Positions 59,216-64,000 of a stretch of 64,000 bases of DNA are shown here, piece after piece. Each line of letters begins with the position of its first letter. Within the stretch, counting starts at the first letter, position 1. Origin of the DNA: Chaenocephalus aceratus (taxonomy: Eukaryota > Chordata > Actinopteri > Perciformes > Channichthyidae); the NCBI GenBank assembly GCA_023974075.1, contig CM043800.1, positions 3,913,319-3,977,318 on the forward strand. The letters run 5' to 3'. The translations under genes and the position numbers were made by a program. A model generated the notes under the pieces. It saw nothing but the letters and a program-made list of their open reading frames with translations. It did no database searches and was not told the origin of the DNA.

Positions 59216-59235
59216 TGCCGAATAATCGATTTTGA
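58849..59235 (+). CDS. 128-residue BED zinc-finger protein fragment
   Basis: Starting at MNKAAGKKSSSSWNYFELTS the frame encodes a complete BED finger: WNYF, CKLC and HLSAKH with normal spacing (residues about 12-52). The remainder (about 75 residues) has no domain and is hydrophobic at the end (LFLFIFFF, from T-rich sequence), so the finger has lost its transposase. The start context AAAG ATG A is acceptable; in-frame codons upstream to 58624 are low-complexity. Could be transcribed as a finger-only peptide, or be a relic. No intron seen. Confidence 0.5.
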   Translation: MNKAAGKKSSSSWNYFELTSPKEVKCKLCEKTLVYHSSTSTMRSHLSAKHAKEVTEKDSPASRPLPTSLQGHVVVMTCLFVVCTVKHVPVKKTTEFLFLFIFFFSPAGGGGVGRIIDYYSLGLPNNRF

Positions 59236-59367
59236 TCATGGTCAGGGAGAAAAGCACAAGAACAAAGACGGAAACAGACGAAGTGACAAAGAACACAGAA
59301 GACAGGCCTCGAGAGGACTGGAGAGGACGACAGAAACACACGAGCAGCAGCAGAACACAATCAGTTT

Positions 59368-59640
59368 CACACCATTTCTAATTTCTCTCATTTTCGCATC
59401 CTCAACTCGTCGACTATTCGAGTCCTCGGTAGTGACCCGGAAATCGATGTCAGCTCACCATCTCTCATTTCTCTAATTGCACAGTTATGCCGAGTCATCA
59501 TTAATGACCACTCAGAGGAGAGGATTTCTAATTTCTCTAAACTCCTTTCCTCGGTTCCCCTCCTTGACTCCTCCGCTCGGATCTCCTGTGGGCGGGACTA
59601 AGACACGAGGATAGGAGTTTATTGTGAGAAATTAGAAAGG
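59368..59640. mobile_element. MITE with TTTCTAATTTCTC termini
   Basis: CATTTCTAATTTCTCTCAT at the left and GTGAGAAATTAGAAAGGA at the right are inverted. A third TTTCTAATTTCTCTAAACTC lies internally at 59526. No coding capacity; boundaries approximate. Confidence 0.6.
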
Positions 59641-61047
59641 ACTAATCAGACACGGGTGGAATAACAAAAAGACAGGAAGTTAAAACCAGACAAATAGAAA
59701 ATATTTCAGAAATAAAACAGGAAACATTAAATACAAAAACTAAGATCATGACAAATATTTAGCAGCGTCTTTTTAACTGGATTGTGTTTATATGGAACCT
59801 TTATCCAAATAACTTTACAATACCTGAACCACACACACAGATGGTCCCTACCGAGGCAGCACACTATCATGGCCGCCGGTCACCGGGAGCAATTTGGGGT
59901 TCACTTCAAACCGCCAATCTCTGGACAACCTGCTCTGCCCCCTGAGCACAAGCTGTGCATCAGATGCTTTGATGGACGGGTTAAAGTCATCTGAATTCTT
60001 TACTGTATTGTGTCTCGTCCACATTGTAGGTTGTCCACAGGCTATGTGTAAGGATTGAGCAGGATGTTAGACCCACAAGCAGTAGAAAAGAAGATGGCAG
60101 GTAGTTCCAACACAATGCGAGTTTAGGTGGCAAAGAAACACAAGGACAGGAAGTCAAACCAGACAAAACACAATTCATTTAATCTGTGTCCAAGTCAGTC
60201 TAATTACGTGTCCTAAATGTAAGGCCAACACAAGGAGTACATGTGGCTAAGGCCCTGCATGAGCTGTATAAATTCACTATACATCCTGACCATTTCTTCC
60301 CTAAATGCGTGCGCCTTACTGAAATCATACAGCTGCCTGTGGATACTGTTTTAGAAAAATGGTGAGGAAAGCTTTTAAAACAGTTCAAGCGCTGCCTATT
60401 CCCTCCATCAGTATCATGCCCCCTGTTGCTGCAGATCGGAGGGAGCCAGAAGCCAAAAAAACTCTTCACCCACTCCGGCAGACTTTCGTCAATGCCCTGA
60501 GTAGACTGCCGATAAAGCAAAGGCGGGGGGGGGGGGGGGTGTGTAACGCTAACAGCCGGAGCGATGCACAGTGACAGAGGCTATCACTGTCAGAGGCTGC
60601 ATACTGACCCCCACCATCCATCACATACAGGGGGAGCTGGGGAGCGCAGAGTTAAAGCATTGGAACGTCAGAGGGAAAGGTCAGAGGAGACGGAATTTGA
60701 GAAGAGATCATATGGGAGGGCGAGGAAGAGAGGATGGAAGAGTAAAAGAGAAGCAGTGCTCCAAAGAGAGAAGGAAGGAGATGTGAAAAGACATATGTGA
60801 TGTTATTATTTAGAGAAATCAAAGAGCAAAACGGTGAAGAAAATAATAAAACAAATGTATGGACAAGCAAGAACACTGCCTTCAATTCTGTATATATATA
60901 TATATATATATATTGTGCATTCAATATATATACTCTATCCTTCATTACTGATATGTATAGATTCTCTATTTTGCGTATTTTGTTTATATATACTTCTATC
61001 TGTATATCTTTTATTTACATTTTTTATTTTATACTTATTCTTATTAT
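59641..61047. other. unassigned non-coding DNA
   Basis: Contains a 15-G tract (60525-60539) and (TA)n at about 60889-60913. No gene recognised. A frame on the minus strand at 60200-60520 is open but has no known domain. Confidence 0.35.
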
Positions 61048-61051
61048 TTAA

Positions 61052-61396
61052 AGTTGGGGTAGGTAAGTTTGAGATACACGTTTTGTTATATTGCATGGAA
61101 TGCTCTTAACATCCGATAGCAATGACTATCTGAAGTGCTTTGACAAAAATCTGTGGAAGCCGTGGTACTGTAAAAAGCACGACCAATCATCTGAGCCGGC
61201 TACAGTAACTGGATGGCCTACCTGCCTGTCAGCCTTCCATCTGTGCACACACTTCTCTCGTGCCCTCATTGGTCATGTGTGCGTCCGTGTGTGTTGGAGG
61301 AGGGGCTCTGTGAGGAAGTGGCAGATTTTCTCCGGTCGTGTATTTTCAAATTCTAGCGCACTCGAGCTGGTTTCTCAAAAATGACCGACCCCACCT
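61052..61396. mobile_element. TTAA-flanked MITE, copy B
   Basis: Flanked by TTAA at 61048-61051 and 61397-61400; 345 bp, inverted relative to 7758-8104. Its terminal repeats have diverged more than those of copy A (AGTTGGGGTAGG versus CCGACCCCACCT), so copy A is probably younger. Confidence 0.88.
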
Positions 61397-61400
61397 TTAA

Positions 61401-62992
61401 TTGGTCTTTGCAGGCAAGGGGCTCCCTGTCCTTTTTGTTTCTATTTGTATTTGTATTATTGTTTACGGAATTCCTATCTGTATGTGTGTGCAACTAAAAA
61501 ACTAGAAAAAGAAGAAAATAACTTAGGGGAGAAAACTAAATACATGAAAGTAAAAGAAAAAGAAATAAGAATGTCCAAACATGTGTTGCCGTACAGAGAA
61601 AAGAATGATAATCTCTCAAACTGCATTCCTTTGATTCTTTGTCCACCATTAGCTCCTCTTTAAAGAGCAGATGAACAAGTGGTCAGAACGTGCCCCGCTC
61701 GGTCTCCAGCTGCAGGGACAAAACAACATGGTGGATGTAATGAGGTGGAACATGGAGGGCTCATGGATACTGTTAGAAATTAAAATCAATGTTTTATGGC
61801 ATAATGTACCTTAAACATACCGTCAGTTTAAATGCTATTTTATTCTGGAAAAACCCGGAAGTTCTCAATACCAAGCTTTTATTCTGAAAATCCGTCATGA
61901 CGACATCCGGGACTACCGCCCATTAGTATCATTAAAGTGGCTATTGACGCCGTTAACATGTATTACATATAAAGTTATGAAAGAGATAAGGAGGAGAAAA
62001 GGCATGTGGAAGTAAGCAATGAATATAAAATGTCGAAATCCTCTGTTTAACGCGATATCGGACACGAACGAGGGGGGAAGTCCCCTACGTCACTACAGCT
62101 CCCAGAGAGGAGGAGCGAACAGCCAGCAAGCGGGAAAGACGAATGCTTGGAGGGTCTCTTCTGCACGGCCATCACAGGGAGAGGAAGGCTGCAGCCTTTC
62201 TCTTCTGACTGAACAATATCCTGCTTGTAACATTACCACGCTTTTTATTAATTAAAGTACCAATTTTGAACCTTCTCAGAGACTCCATTTAGTCTCCTTT
62301 TTTAAGCTTCTTACCTGGACGCGAGAATAACGAACACAGCATAACAATACATGGTTCACACAGCAGAGCTGGAGCACAACACAGCTGACGACAGCAGATT
62401 GGGAAGTCAGCACTTCAGGGCCACATGTTCTCCTTTTTGGGGAGACAAAAAGTTTTCCAAGACGTGTTTCTAACGGAAGACAAATTGCCACCAGATGTGT
62501 TCTGGATAGATGGACCTGCGTTCGGAGGAACCCCAAGCTGTTGTGACGGTGATGGTGACAGCTTAGCCCTCGCAAACATCTGTTTGGGAAAATGTGACTG
62601 CAAGAGAAACACACTGAGCCTGGCCTATCAGATGTGGCAGGAGATCAGCACCACTGATCAACTCTCCCAGCTTCGCAAAGTTACATCTGTATCACTGCAG
62701 CATCAGACTGGAGCTGTGGACGGTCACCTTTTATCACACGACAAGTAGTTCTAGTCTCACACGAGTAGTCACATGGAGTTTAGTTTAGGTCTCACTCGGA
62801 GCTGAGACTTGAGTCCTGGAATGGAGACTTGACTTTGACTCGACAGCTCTCTTGGTCTGGACTAAGATGAGAGCCAACTCAGAAGCAACACGGAACTAGA
62901 ACAGACCTGAGACTTGTCCTGAATCTTGTTCTGACTTGAGCCTTGACATCATTTTCCTAAAGGTGATGTGAGATATCCACTGGCAGATTTAA
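61401..62992. other. non-coding DNA, partly repeat-like
   Basis: No host exon. 62790-62960 repeats GACTTGA/TTGACTC words and similar words resume at 63766-63830, so the MITE at 62993 probably inserted in an older GACTTG-type repeat (inference). Confidence 0.4.
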
Positions 62993-63763
62993 CCCCCTAA
63001 ACGCACCAGGAGCGTCTTCGCTGCGTTACGGCCGCTGCGGCGTTCGCAAAGATCGCGGTCACTCTAGTCAATGGGTGCTATTCCACCAGACGCGCCGCGC
63101 TGCGCCGCGGCTCGAAGAGTCCCAGAAGCTCCTCGCCGCAAGGAATTTCTAAAATATAGGATTAATCCTATTTTTAACGGCGGCGCGGCGCAGGCAGGAA
63201 GTGATGAAAATCACCTTGTTGTCTGCTTTGCTGGTTGAGGGGGTGCACCCAAAACCGGCTCCTTCTCCTCCCCCCCACCACCAGTCTTTCAAGTTGGAGA
63301 ATACATGCCGCGTTCTCCTCCGGTTTACAGGCACTGTCAATTATATATATACAATAATTATGATGATGAATGCATATTTTTTTACCACTAAAATACAGCA
63401 ACACATCTTTGATTCATGTAATTTATAACTGGAATATTACAATTATTATTAACTGTCTGTAGTCTACAACACAACAACATAGGAAATAACAACAATAAAC
63501 ACGATTTAAACAGACACAAACATAAACCATTTAACTACAGTACGTAGCCTACTACTCGTAGAAGTACAAATGTCCAGGAAATATTCCAAAATCAACAACA
63601 ACTGCGAGGCTGCACACACGACGCTCCGCTTCCGCAACGTTTTGAAACGCGCCTGGTGGGTTATGACGCAGGAGGAGGTCGCAGCGTGGCGCAGCCGCAG
63701 CGTGGCGCAGCGCAGCGTGCGCAGCCGCAGCGTGGCGCAGACGCTCCTGGTGCGTTTAGGGGG
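62993..63763. mobile_element. piggyBac-like MITE with 24-bp TIRs
   Basis: Left end CCCCCTAAACGCACCAGGAG and its reverse complement at the right match over 24 bp. TTAA precedes the left end (62989-62992); the right flank is TAAG, so one copy of the target has changed or lost a T. GC-rich ends contain GCGCCGCG and, at 63680-63740, tandem GCAGCGTGGCGCAGCC words. TTAA plus CCC termini suggest piggyBac. No transposase. Confidence 0.85.
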
Positions 63764-64000
63764 TAAGACTTGACTTAAACCTGCCATTATTTGAGACATT
63801 GTTTAAGGACTTCAACTCAACTTGAGATGTCCTTTGACAGACATGACACTCTACAGTGGATTTGCATATAGTGTATCTGCATTCTGCACAATTACAAATA
63901 CCTTACATCATCACTAAATCAAAATGTGAATATAGAACGTGTCTGTTGGAGTCATCGTTCAAGCCAAAGCCTTTTTAAGTGATGGCATGTCATGTATTTG
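63764..64000. other. unassigned DNA to window end
   Basis: Continuation of the GACTTG-type repeat, then unique-looking sequence; nothing else seen. Confidence 0.35.

Noticed and set aside
60200..60520. Minus-strand 106-codon frame
   Set aside because: No recognisable domain; composition not distinctive.

Overview
The window is vertebrate nuclear DNA, most likely from a percomorph teleost fish (inference). The only host coding sequence I can support is one exon of a brain-specific angiogenesis inhibitor receptor, best matching adgrb2 (BAI2), on the minus strand at 5091-5826. Dense hAT, TTAA-type and Ty1/copia elements, fish-style LINE and SINE tails and long (CA)n/(GT)n tracts fit a teleost. 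No bacterial-type operon, CRISPR array or stand-alone tRNA/rRNA gene is visible.

Layout: 1-5090 is adgrb2 intron carrying two minisatellites (57-bp units at 815-2360, 33-bp units at 2924-3515). 5091-6005 is the exon with the start codon, signal peptide and extracellular N-terminal domain, plus its 5' UTR. From 6006 to 64000 I find no further host exon, so this is 5' intron and/or upstream intergenic DNA filled by mobile elements. 11.9-14.5 kb is a tandem repeat packed with the palindrome ACTAGT and split by a hAT element with a perfect 8-bp target duplication. 18.6-28.2 kb holds a TTAA-flanked element with a small basic reading frame, a partial second copy of that block broken by a LINE tail, an inverted repeat pair and hAT derivatives. 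28.2-30.3 kb holds two hAT transposase relics.

40.4-50.6 kb is a layered composite, all on the minus strand. An intron-containing hAT transposase of the ZBED5/SCAND3-like group is interrupted in its intron by a full-length Ty1/copia retrotransposon (43903-49681, LTRs, 5-bp target duplication GTGCT). That element is itself interrupted by a hAT derivative inside its 3' LTR and by a long-TIR MITE near its 3' end. A different hAT fragment also breaks the host transposase downstream. The copia element keeps a primer site matching the anticodon arm of initiator tRNA-Met, but is dead: a gag stop, a lost protease aspartate, frameshifts and a missing RNase H.

51-64 kb has very long (GT)n tracts, a 5'-truncated L2-type LINE, a self-nested MITE, a hAT derivative retaining only a BED zinc finger, and TTAA-type MITEs. 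The genes do not form a pathway; the window is one host exon in a landscape of successive insertions whose relative order can be read from target-site duplications.
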